A stretch of 20,703 nt of DNA, from positions 1 through 20,703 of the forward strand of contig UQEY01000036.1 in NCBI GenBank assembly GCA_900540235.1, in the 5' to 3' direction. This document shows positions 5,953 to 12,887 of the stretch, piece after piece. Source of the DNA: an uncultured Eubacteriales bacterium. Lineage in GTDB: Bacteria; Bacillota; Clostridia; Oscillospirales; Acutalibacteraceae. The translations under genes and the position numbers were made by a program. Every line of letters starts with the position of its first letter. Positions within the stretch are counted from its first letter, which is position 1. Under the pieces are notes generated by a model. That model searched no databases, was not told where the DNA came from, and worked only from the letters and a program-made list of their open reading frames with translations.

Positions 5953-7827
5953 ATGAAAAAGGCGATTTCAGTGCTCCTTTGTATTGTGCTTGTTGTAAGC
6001 GCTGTATTTGCAATGGCAGGATGCACTAAACAAAAACAAATTACTAACGATATCGTTCTTATCACCGATGGCGGTACTGTTACCGACAAGAGTTACAACC
6101 AAAGTGCTTGGGACGGTGTTACTTCTTTTGCAAATGAAAACGGTATGTCTTCTCGTTATTATCAGCCTGTGCTTGATGAAAACGGTGAACTTACTGCTGA
6201 AAATGTAGAAAAGTATGTTTCGCTTGCTAAGGATAACGGTGCTCAGTATATTGTTTTACCGGGTGAAAAATTTGAAGTTTGCGCTTATGAAATTGCAAGC
6301 TCATATCCTGATGTTAATTTCATCTTGGTTGACGGTATTCCTCATTCAGCCGATGATGAAACCGACCATTATGTTGACAATGTTATGTGCGTAAGTTTCG
6401 ACAATCTTCAAAGCGGCTATCTTGCAGGTTATATTGCAGTCGCAAGCGGTAATACAAGGCTCGGCTATTTTGGTCAGTACAACAGCAAAGATTCTGCCAA
6501 TTACGGCGCAGGTTTTGCTCAGGGTGCTGCGGCTGCGGCTGATGAACTCGGTATTCCGGTTACACTTGACTGGGCAGATTATGATTCACCGCTTCTTAAT
6601 TATGACTATAGCTTCAATCTTGTTGCTTGTTATGATAAGATTTCCGACATTAAAGATAAAACATTTACCGTTAAGGTTGAAAACGGTATCGGCAGCGGTA
6701 CTTATACCGAGGGTTCAAATGTAACTATTACTGCCGACCCGGCACCGCAGGGCAAAGTTTTTGACAAATGGGAAGTTAAGAGTAACACTAAGGGTGTTAA
6801 GGATAAAAAAGTTAACATTTCTTCAAAGACTAAGTCAAGTATGAATCTTCTTGTTGAAAAGTGCGATTGCACAATCACAGCTACATATAAGGACGCTGAG
6901 GGTAAGCAGTATGAAGTTAAGGTTCTTAACGAGGATGGTTCTGTTTATTCACAGCAGTATGTCGGCGAAAATTCATCTGCCGATGTTAAAGCTCCGGTTG
7001 CTAAAGCCGGTTTTGTATTCGACCGCTGGGAAACTAATATTGAAGACGCAGTTGAAGATGTTAACGCTAAACAGACTAAAGTTAATGTGACCGATAAAGA
7101 TATCGAACTTACTCCTGTATTTAAGGCAAGCAAAGAACCTACATTCACCGTCAATGTTTTAACCGGTGAGGGCGGTAACGGCGAATCAACAGGCTCAGGC
7201 GCTTATGTTGAGGGTGACACAGTTGAACTTTCAGCTGCTATTCCTGCTGATGGTTATATGTTCTCTCATTGGGAAAATAAGGACAGTTACGGTATCGGTG
7301 CAGGTGTTGCACTTGAAAACGAATATTATTGGAACACTTCATTTACCATGGTTGACCGTTTTGCTTCTATTGCCGAAAAGATGTTTGATGATGGCGTAAC
7401 TCTTGCTTTTGCAGGCGGAAACGAAAGAAGCGAATCGGTTTACACCGCTAAGTATAAGTTTGACGACAGTCCAAATGTTATTGAAGCAGGCACTAACCAC
7501 AACGATGAATACTGCGCTGTTGTTAAAAATTACGGCGAAGCTGTTAAGGACTGCTTAAATGATTTCAACGGCGGAACAGTATTTAATGCTAACTGCTCAA
7601 CCGACGGTGTTTATGTTGATGCACTACCTGAAAACACTAAGGAAGAAAAGGCAGTTAAGGAAAAGGTTGACGCTGTTTACAAATCACTTGCCGACGGCAA
7701 AATCTCTCCTATTCGTGCCGAGGGTGGCGCAGGCTATGATTTCTGCAAGTCATTTAATGAAAAGAAAGCATCAAAGTGTTTAACTCTTAACGGTTGGTTT
7801 GTTGAAGCAACAACAAAAGCAAAATAA
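5953..7827 (+). CDS. BMP/PnrA-like substrate-binding lipoprotein with inserted InlB-type repeats
   Basis: This is a 624-aa exported lipoprotein. The signal MKKAISVLLCIVLVVSAVFA ends in MAGC, giving lipidated Cys24. Residues 32-235 match the first half of the BMP (basic membrane protein, PnrA-type) fold used by ABC importers of nucleosides: GTVTDKSYNQSAWDGV, SLAKDNGAQYIVLPG, SFDNLQSGYLAGYIA and GYFGQYNSKDSANYGAGFAQ. Residues 447-624 resume it with FDDGVTLAFAGG and DGVYVDALP. Between them, about 237-445, are three divergent InlB B-type repeats (starts near 237, 320 and 397) with GTYTEGSNVTITADP, GFVFDRWE and GAYVEGDTVELSA. Family members are usually ~350 aa, so the insertion accounts for the extra length. 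ATG follows GGAGGAAAG. An upstream in-frame TTG (5908) precedes the promoter start and is rejected. No permease or ATPase genes adjoin. Ligand is unknown; the divergent MTA-salvage pair makes a nucleoside plausible. Confidence 0.85.
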   Translation: MKKAISVLLCIVLVVSAVFAMAGCTKQKQITNDIVLITDGGTVTDKSYNQSAWDGVTSFANENGMSSRYYQPVLDENGELTAENVEKYVSLAKDNGAQYIVLPGEKFEVCAYEIASSYPDVNFILVDGIPHSADDETDHYVDNVMCVSFDNLQSGYLAGYIAVASGNTRLGYFGQYNSKDSANYGAGFAQGAAAAADELGIPVTLDWADYDSPLLNYDYSFNLVACYDKISDIKDKTFTVKVENGIGSGTYTEGSNVTITADPAPQGKVFDKWEVKSNTKGVKDKKVNISSKTKSSMNLLVEKCDCTITATYKDAEGKQYEVKVLNEDGSVYSQQYVGENSSADVKAPVAKAGFVFDRWETNIEDAVEDVNAKQTKVNVTDKDIELTPVFKASKEPTFTVNVLTGEGGNGESTGSGAYVEGDTVELSAAIPADGYMFSHWENKDSYGIGAGVALENEYYWNTSFTMVDRFASIAEKMFDDGVTLAFAGGNERSESVYTAKYKFDDSPNVIEAGTNHNDEYCAVVKNYGEAVKDCLNDFNGGTVFNANCSTDGVYVDALPENTKEEKAVKEKVDAVYKSLADGKISPIRAEGGAGYDFCKSFNEKKASKCLTLNGWFVEATTKAK

Positions 7828-7841
7828 CAAATCGTTTTTAG

Positions 7842-7870
7842 CAAGGTCGGTTTTCCGACCTTGTTTTTTT
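7842..7870 (+). terminator. Rho-independent terminator after the BMP lipoprotein
   Basis: CAAGGTCGG (7842-7850) and CCGACCTTG (7855-7863) form a perfect 9-bp stem with a TTTT loop, followed by seven T. Confidence 0.93.
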
Positions 7871-7879
7871 ATGTAAATG

Positions 7880-7908
7880 TGACTTTTTAATTCAGTCAGT
7901 CGTGTTAT
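7880..7908 (+). promoter_or_regulatory. Candidate ECF-type promoter of the second sigma gene
   Basis: TGACTTTTT (from 7880) and CGTGTTAT (7901-7908) are spaced exactly as the GAACCTTTTT / CGTCTAT pair before the first sigma gene, 17 bases between the cores. The -35 has GAC rather than AAC, so this is weaker. A start near 7915 would leave a very short leader before GTG 7929. Confidence 0.45.
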
Positions 7909-7928
7909 GTGTGAAAGGGGGCAAAGAA

Positions 7929-8408
7929 GTGGATAAAGAAAAAGAATTTTCAACCACCTATGATATGTATGCCGATATGCTTTACAAAATTGCATACTTA
8001 CACACAAACAGCAAAGAAGAAAGCGAGGACATACTTCAAGAAGTCTTTATAAAGCTTCTTTACAAAAGCCCTGCTTTCGCCGACAGTGAACACAAAAAAG
8101 CGTGGCTAATCAGAACGACTGTCAATGCCTGCAAAGATTTTTTGAAATCGTCAAGACATAAAAATCTGCCGTTAAATGATGAAATATTGGGCGAAGATTT
8201 TGAAAACGATAAAAAGCTTGATGTAAGGCAAAAACTTTTTAAACTTGACAGTAAATATAAAACGGTAATTTTTCTTTATTATTATGAAGATTACACCGTT
8301 GAAATGATTGCAAGCACACTTTCTCTTTCTAAGTCTGCCGTTAAAATGAGGCTTAAAAGGGGCAGGGAACTGTTAAAAATCGAATTGGAGGAATATAGCA
8401 ATGACTGA
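7929..8408 (+). CDS. ECF-type RNA polymerase sigma factor
   Basis: A 159-aa ECF sigma-70 factor with only regions 2 and 4. Region 2 holds DMYADMLYKIAYLHTNS and EESEDILQEVFIKLLYKS; KAWLIRTTVNACKDFLK closes it. Region 4 has the helix-turn-helix YTVEMIASTLSLSKSAVKMR. It directs core RNA polymerase to an alternative regulon, normally while released from a partner anti-sigma factor. GTG 7929 follows AAAGGGGGC by 8 bases and is preferred. An in-frame ATG at 7902 has no RBS and would overlap the predicted -10 box. The 3' end overlaps the next gene by 8 bp, the usual coupling of a sigma factor to its anti-sigma factor. The signal sensed is unknown. Confidence 0.92.
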   Translation: MDKEKEFSTTYDMYADMLYKIAYLHTNSKEESEDILQEVFIKLLYKSPAFADSEHKKAWLIRTTVNACKDFLKSSRHKNLPLNDEILGEDFENDKKLDVRQKLFKLDSKYKTVIFLYYYEDYTVEMIASTLSLSKSAVKMRLKRGRELLKIELEEYSND

Positions 8409-9387
8409 CGAAAAAAAGATTATAAAAGAAGCCATAGACGATATCAAGCCTGACACTTATATGAAAACAAGGCTTATGGCAAAAATTGAAGAACCTAAAA
8501 AGAAATCACGCAAAAATATCCTCAAACCCATTGTCAGCTGTACTCTTGCTCTTGCCGTTCTTGCCGGTGTCGGCACTTACGGTATGACAAGGGATAAAGA
8601 ACCGACAACTACTCAAACCTCAACAGCAAAAGCTTTGAACCATAATTTTAATATTGTAGCTTATGCTCAGGAGGACGGTGAGGTTAAAGAAAAAGCAACT
8701 CTTTCAAATGATGTATTAAGCTTTCCGTCGTATAAATTAAAAGTTGAAAATGTTAACGGCAATGTGCAGATTTCATATAGCAATACTATGGGCTTTAAAA
8801 TTGACAAAAATGCAAATATAGAAAAGGTTACTTTTGAAAGCGAAAAAGGTTATTTTGAATTTACAGATTATGATTTGTGGTTCTCACAAATAAAAAACGG
8901 AAATTATTATGTTGATATTGAACTTACAAAAGATGAGCAGGATAAGTATTTGTCTACCCTTGAAGAATCACACGAAAACGAAGTGAAAGCAATTTATAAT
9001 GAAATTGCCAAAAGCCGTGATTTATCAAAATATTTTGGCACTAATTCTCAAAATACAGAGCTTTACTCATTTGCTTATGGCACAAGAAAAGATAAACCGG
9101 TGATTACCCTTACTAATAAAAAACTTCACGATGAAATATTTAAGCGTGACAGGAAAATAACCGTTAATGCAGATGATTTGCAAAAAGAACTGAACGAAAA
9201 TGCATTATGGTATGATAGTGAAAATGCGACTGATACACTGCTCAAAAATCCCGATATGCCGTTTGAAAAACTTGAAGGGGATGCAATTACCGTTACTGCC
9301 GAATTTAAAGACGGGCAGCAGGCAACTAAAAAAATCAAAACTTCATTTAATTCAAAAGGAGAATTACAACTTCAATATGTAAAGTGA
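8401..9387 (+). CDS. Probable membrane-anchored anti-sigma factor
   Basis: The 328-aa protein overlaps the sigma gene by 8 bp and has GGAGG 8 bases before ATG. Residues 1-40 are charged and cytosolic (KKIIKEAIDDIKPDTYMKTR), then one membrane span of about 20 residues follows (IVSCTLALAVLAGVGTYGM, near 44-62). The remaining ~265 residues would lie outside the membrane. This N-in, single-span topology and the gene order fit a regulator that holds the ECF factor at the membrane. I see no zinc-binding HxxxCxxC motif of ZAS-type anti-sigma factors and do not recognise the outer domain, so the assignment rests on context and topology. The gene ends 3-4 bases before repeat copy C. Confidence 0.7.
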   Translation: MTDEKKIIKEAIDDIKPDTYMKTRLMAKIEEPKKKSRKNILKPIVSCTLALAVLAGVGTYGMTRDKEPTTTQTSTAKALNHNFNIVAYAQEDGEVKEKATLSNDVLSFPSYKLKVENVNGNVQISYSNTMGFKIDKNANIEKVTFESEKGYFEFTDYDLWFSQIKNGNYYVDIELTKDEQDKYLSTLEESHENEVKAIYNEIAKSRDLSKYFGTNSQNTELYSFAYGTRKDKPVITLTNKKLHDEIFKRDRKITVNADDLQKELNENALWYDSENATDTLLKNPDMPFEKLEGDAITVTAEFKDGQQATKKIKTSFNSKGELQLQYVK

Positions 9388-9390
9388 ATA

Positions 9391-9632
9391 ATAATTTATA
9401 ATAGGTTGACGGCGTTGCCACATTATATTGTTTCTCTCCCTCAGTCAACAAAGTTGACAGCTCCCTCGTCAGAGGGAGCCAAGTTCTTGCTTCCCTCTGA
9501 CGAGGGAAGTGGCGGCTTCGCCGTCGATAGGAGAGAATGACGAACACTGTTTGCCACTACGATAGTCTTATTATTTTAGACTTTTGTAGGGGTCGGCGTC
9601 CCCGACGACCCGCTAAGATAAACTATAATTTA
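9391..9632. repeat. Intergenic palindromic MITE-like repeat, copy C (composite, ~240 bp)
   Basis: Bases 9431-9537 are identical to 3442-3548 of copy B, so the central palindromic core is conserved without change. The right part differs: 9538-9612 is an extra module ending in a second GC-rich palindrome, GGGTCG (9590-9595) with CGACCC (9606-9611). The right terminus AAACTATAATTTA (9620-9632) is the exact reverse complement of the left terminus of copy B. The last three bases serve as the TAA stop of the leftward DUF378 gene. No protein is encoded. Confidence 0.88.
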
Positions 9633-9836
9633 CTCTTCCACTGTCTTATTTGAAAAAAGAAGACTGATGCACCAAATAGCGGCAAGACCTACAAGGCTGT
9701 AGATAATTCTTGCAAAAACAGAATCTTGACCGCCGCATATCCATGCAACCAAATCAAACTTGAAAAGCCCTACAAGTCCCCAATTTATGCCGCCTATGAT
9801 ATTTAAAATAAGCGCAATATTGTTAACTATTTTCAT
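9630..9836 (-). CDS. DUF378 family small membrane protein
   Basis: A 68-aa protein with the features of the DUF378 (YuzA-like) family: NIALILNIIGGINWGLVGLF near the N-terminus, then FDLVAWICG, and a second span ARIIYSLVGLAAIWCISLLF. Two transmembrane helices (about residues 6-26 and 42-61) with a short loop. Function of the family is unknown. The start ATG has GGAG upstream with 9 bases of spacing. It lies downstream of manA on the same strand, but a strong terminator hairpin stands between them and ends only about two bases before its RBS. Confidence 0.88.
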   Translation of the reverse strand: MKIVNNIALILNIIGGINWGLVGLFKFDLVAWICGGQDSVFARIIYSLVGLAAIWCISLLFSNKTVEE

Positions 9837-9848
9837 ATTTTTTCACTC

Positions 9849-9894
9849 CAAAAATAAAAGTCATTAGTAGTATCGCACTGCTAATGACTTTTAT
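9849..9894 (-). terminator. Rho-independent terminator between manA and the DUF378 gene
   Basis: ATAAAAGTCATTAG (9854-9867) and CTAATGACTTTTAT (9881-9894) form a perfect 14-bp stem, extendable by G-U pairs. On the minus strand the stem ends in CTTTTATTTTT, a U-tract, so it should stop manA transcripts 20 bases after the manA stop. Confidence 0.85.
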
Positions 9895-9914
9895 ACATTT
9901 TAAATTAAATTTTT

Positions 9915-10868
9915 TTAAATATTAGTTACAATAATTTCGCACTTGCCGCTGATTTTGTAATCTCCGTATGATGCAGGAACGAAGAAACTGTCACCTTTTT
10001 TAAGACTCTTGCCGTCAATTTCACCGTTGCCGTCAATAACAAGAATGTGGTTAAACGACTTTTCATCTGCGGTGAGAGTTAACTCTTTTTCAACATCATA
10101 ATGATTAACCGTAAACAAATCGCATTTTGTAAGCAGCGTTGAATCGTAACCGTCAGCCACAACTTTTTCGCCCATAGGTTTGATATCGTATTTAGGCGGT
10201 TCGGTAACGGAAACATCAACAGCCTTTTTAATGTGAAGTTCTCTCGGTTTGCCGTCCTTACCGATTCTGCCGTAGTCATAAACACGATATGTAGAATTTG
10301 AGTTTTGCTGAATTTCAGCTATAAGCACACCTTTGCCGATAGCGTGAACGGTGCCGGCTTCAATAAAGAATAAATCGCCTTTTTTAACTTTAACTGTGTT
10401 AAGCACATCGAGTAAAGTGTTGTTTTCAATCGCTTCTTTAAATTCTTCCTTGCTGATTTTTTCTTTAAAACCGTAAACAAGCTGAGCATCGTCAGTAGCA
10501 TCAATTACATACCAAATTTCGGTTTTGCCAAACTCGTGCTCAACTTTTTGCGCATATTCGTTGTCAGGATGAACCTGAATTGAAAGATTATCCTTTGCAT
10601 CAATAAGTTTGATAAGAACAGGGAAGTAAGGGAAGTCAAGACTTCTTGTACCTACAACTTTTTCTTTGCCAAGCTTTTCAATAACTTCTTCAAGTGTTTG
10701 ACCGTCAAATTCGCCGCCGTCAACAGTGTTCTTGCCGTCCTTGTGGCACGAAAGCATCCAACCTTCAGCCAAAACATCCAAATCGCTCTTGAAACCGAAA
10801 TCGGTTTTGAGCCTCGTTCCGCCCCAAATGTAATCTTTAAAAACAGGAGCAAGCTTTAAAATATCCAT
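9915..10868 (-). CDS. manA: Mannose-6-phosphate isomerase, class I
   Basis: ManA interconverts mannose 6-phosphate and fructose 6-phosphate, linking mannose use and GDP-mannose supply to glycolysis. The 317-aa protein is a zinc-dependent cupin of the short Firmicute type. Zinc ligands are Gln98 and His100 (IQVHPDN), Glu117 (KTEIWYV) and His175 (GTVHAIG). QQNSNSTYRVYDYGR carries the conserved catalytic arginine region. The N-terminal LAPVFKDYIWGGTRL is also family-typical. I chose the start MDILKLAP because AGAGGTAA lies about 6 bases upstream; a start 7 codons earlier lacks an RBS. It is monocistronic, divergent from the ABC-F operon. Confidence 0.95.
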   Translation of the reverse strand: MDILKLAPVFKDYIWGGTRLKTDFGFKSDLDVLAEGWMLSCHKDGKNTVDGGEFDGQTLEEVIEKLGKEKVVGTRSLDFPYFPVLIKLIDAKDNLSIQVHPDNEYAQKVEHEFGKTEIWYVIDATDDAQLVYGFKEKISKEEFKEAIENNTLLDVLNTVKVKKGDLFFIEAGTVHAIGKGVLIAEIQQNSNSTYRVYDYGRIGKDGKPRELHIKKAVDVSVTEPPKYDIKPMGEKVVADGYDSTLLTKCDLFTVNHYDVEKELTLTADEKSFNHILVIDGNGEIDGKSLKKGDSFFVPASYGDYKISGKCEIIVTNI

Positions 10869-10922
10869 ATCAGTTACCTCTAAAATCATCTATAATATGT
10901 ATATAGATTTTAATATATTTAT

Positions 10923-10951
10923 ATAATATCAAAAAATAACTATACTTTCAA
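10923..10951 (-). promoter_or_regulatory. Sigma-A-type promoter of manA
   Basis: On the minus strand TTGAAA (10951-10946), a 17-base spacer and TATTAT (10928-10923). The leader of about 48 bases contains a small hairpin, ATCTATA (10888-10894) with TATAGAT (10902-10908), upstream of the RBS. Confidence 0.65.
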
Positions 10952-10969
10952 TCAAAAATAGTGTAAAAT
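10941..10969 (+). promoter_or_regulatory. Weak candidate promoter of the ABC-F operon
   Basis: TATACT (10941-10946), 17 bases, TAAAAT (10964-10969). The -10 is acceptable, the -35 poor; it overlaps the manA -35 box on the other strand. No better candidate is visible upstream of 10997. Confidence 0.3.
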
Positions 10970-10996
10970 ATAAACATTAATTTCGGAGATAAGATT

Positions 10997-12886
10997 ATGA
11001 ATGTTTTAGATGTTCAAAACTTAACACTTTCTTTTGGTGAAAACACACTGTTTTCTAACCTTTCTTTTGATGTTCAGGATAAAGAAAAGGTGGGGTTCGT
11101 CGGCGTTAACGGCGTCGGTAAAACTTCACTTTTTAAAGTGATTACCGGCGAATACACGCCTGACAGCGGTAACTGTTTTATTTCAAAAAATGCAACGCTC
11201 GGCTATATGCAACAGCATACCTGTTCCGACAATAAAACTATTTGGAACGAACTTGTATCTGTTTTTGACGATTTAATTCAAATTGAATTTGAACTTGATG
11301 AAATAAATGAAAAACTAAAAACCGACCATTCAAATAAACTTTTGGAAAGGCAAAGTTATTTAACAGACGAGTTTAATTTAAACGGCGGTCTTACTTATAA
11401 ATCTATGACACGCTCGGCTCTTATTGGCCTCGGTTTTGGTGAGGAAGATTTTGATAAGCCAACTTCCAAGCTTTCCGGAGGTCAAAAGTCAAAGCTTATT
11501 TTGGCAAAGCTTTTGCTCTCAAAGGCTGATTTTCTTCTTCTTGACGAGCCTACAAACCATCTTGATATCAGCGCTATTGCATGGCTTGAAGATTTTTTAA
11601 AAAACTTTAACGGCGCTTGCCTTATCATTTCTCACGACAGATATTTTCTTGACCGTGTGACGGATAAAACTATTGAACTTGAAAATAAAAAAATTCGCTC
11701 ATACAAGGGCAATTATTCCGAATTTCTTGTAAAAAAAGCAGCACAGCAAAAGGCTGTTGAGGAAAAATATGAGAATGATATGAAAGAGATTGAAAGGCTC
11801 GAGGGTATCATTGCTCAGCAAAGGCAGTGGAACAGAGAAAAGAATATCAAAACCGCCGAAAGCAAAGAAAAAGTTGTTGAAAGAATTAAGGCTCAGCTTG
11901 TTGTGCCCGATAAAAAACTTGAAAAAATCAGATTTGATTTTACTCCTAAATGCGTTTCAGGCGAGGATGTGCTTGAAGTTGACAATTTGAAAAAATCGTT
12001 TGGAAACCATATCGTTTTTGAAAACGCAAGTTTTAATGTTAAAAGGGGAGAAAGAGTATTCCTTTTGGGTGATAACGGCTGCGGCAAAACTACTCTGCTT
12101 AAAATTTTAATGGGTGATTTGAGCCGTGACGACGGTACTTTCAAATTCGGCGCAAGTCTTATGACGGGTTATTTTGACCAGGTTCAGGCTAAGCTTGATT
12201 TGAGCAAAAGCGTGCTTGACGAGGTTTGGACTGCGTATCCGTTTATGACTGAAACCAAGGTCAGAAACGCACTTGCCGCTTTTCTTTTTAAGGGTGAAGA
12301 AGTGTATAGGAAGCTTGAGGTTTGTTCAGGCGGTGAAAGAGCGAGAGTAGCTCTGCTTAAACTTATGCTCGGCGGCTATAATTTCCTGCTTCTTGACGAA
12401 CCTACAAACCACCTTGACGCTTTTTCCCGTGAAGAACTTGAAAATACACTTTTAAACTACAGCGGTACTATGCTTATTGTTTCTCACGACAGATATTTTA
12501 TCAATAAGCTTGCCACACGCATTGTTGAACTTACGCCGAACGGTTGCAATAATTTCCTCGGAAATTATGACGATTATAACGAGCATAGGTTCATTGCAAA
12601 AGAAGAAAAACAGGTTAAAGAAAAACCAAAGGTTAACGACTATAAGCTTAAAAAAGAAAGGCAGAGCAATTTAAGAAAACTTAATACTCTGCTTAAAAAG
12701 CTTGAGGGCGAGATAGAAGATACGGAAAGGGAAATAGGCGAATTTGAGCAAAAGCTTACAGACGCTTCTTATGAGGAACTTATGGAGTATACTTCAAAAA
12801 TAGATTCTCTTTCAACCCACCGTGATGAACTTTACGAAAAGTGGGAAGAAACTTCGCTTGAACTTGCCGAATTAGAGGAAAACTGA
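10997..12886 (+). CDS. ABC-F family ATP-binding protein (YdiF/Uup-like)
   Basis: A 629-aa soluble protein with two ABC ATPase domains and no membrane segment, the ABC-F layout. These proteins bind the ribosomal E site and help translation of difficult sequences; some protect against ribosome-targeting antibiotics. Domain 1: Walker A GVNGVGKT (36-43), signature LSGGQ (159-163), Walker B LLLDEPTNHLD (180-190). A charged linker with the P-site motif region follows (about 240-315). Domain 2: Walker A GDNGCGKT (358-365), signature CSGGERAR, and a second LLLDEPTNHLD. Residues ~555-629 form a Lys/Glu-rich coiled coil as in Uup/YdiF. The housekeeping neighbours favour a translation factor over resistance, but that is inference. 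Only one base separates it from the next gene. Confidence 0.92.
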   Translation: MNVLDVQNLTLSFGENTLFSNLSFDVQDKEKVGFVGVNGVGKTSLFKVITGEYTPDSGNCFISKNATLGYMQQHTCSDNKTIWNELVSVFDDLIQIEFELDEINEKLKTDHSNKLLERQSYLTDEFNLNGGLTYKSMTRSALIGLGFGEEDFDKPTSKLSGGQKSKLILAKLLLSKADFLLLDEPTNHLDISAIAWLEDFLKNFNGACLIISHDRYFLDRVTDKTIELENKKIRSYKGNYSEFLVKKAAQQKAVEEKYENDMKEIERLEGIIAQQRQWNREKNIKTAESKEKVVERIKAQLVVPDKKLEKIRFDFTPKCVSGEDVLEVDNLKKSFGNHIVFENASFNVKRGERVFLLGDNGCGKTTLLKILMGDLSRDDGTFKFGASLMTGYFDQVQAKLDLSKSVLDEVWTAYPFMTETKVRNALAAFLFKGEEVYRKLEVCSGGERARVALLKLMLGGYNFLLLDEPTNHLDAFSREELENTLLNYSGTMLIVSHDRYFINKLATRIVELTPNGCNNFLGNYDDYNEHRFIAKEEKQVKEKPKVNDYKLKKERQSNLRKLNTLLKKLEGEIEDTEREIGEFEQKLTDASYEELMEYTSKIDSLSTHRDELYEKWEETSLELAELEEN

Positions 12887-12887
12887 T

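Noticed and set aside
7902..7928. Upstream ATG start for the second sigma factor
   Set aside because: No RBS, and it overlaps the candidate -10 box; GTG 7929 has AAAGGGGGC at good spacing.
9347..9547. Open frame on the minus strand in repeat copy C
   Set aside because: Same repeat read in the other direction, overlapping the 3' end of the anti-sigma gene; Arg-rich, no RBS, no family features.
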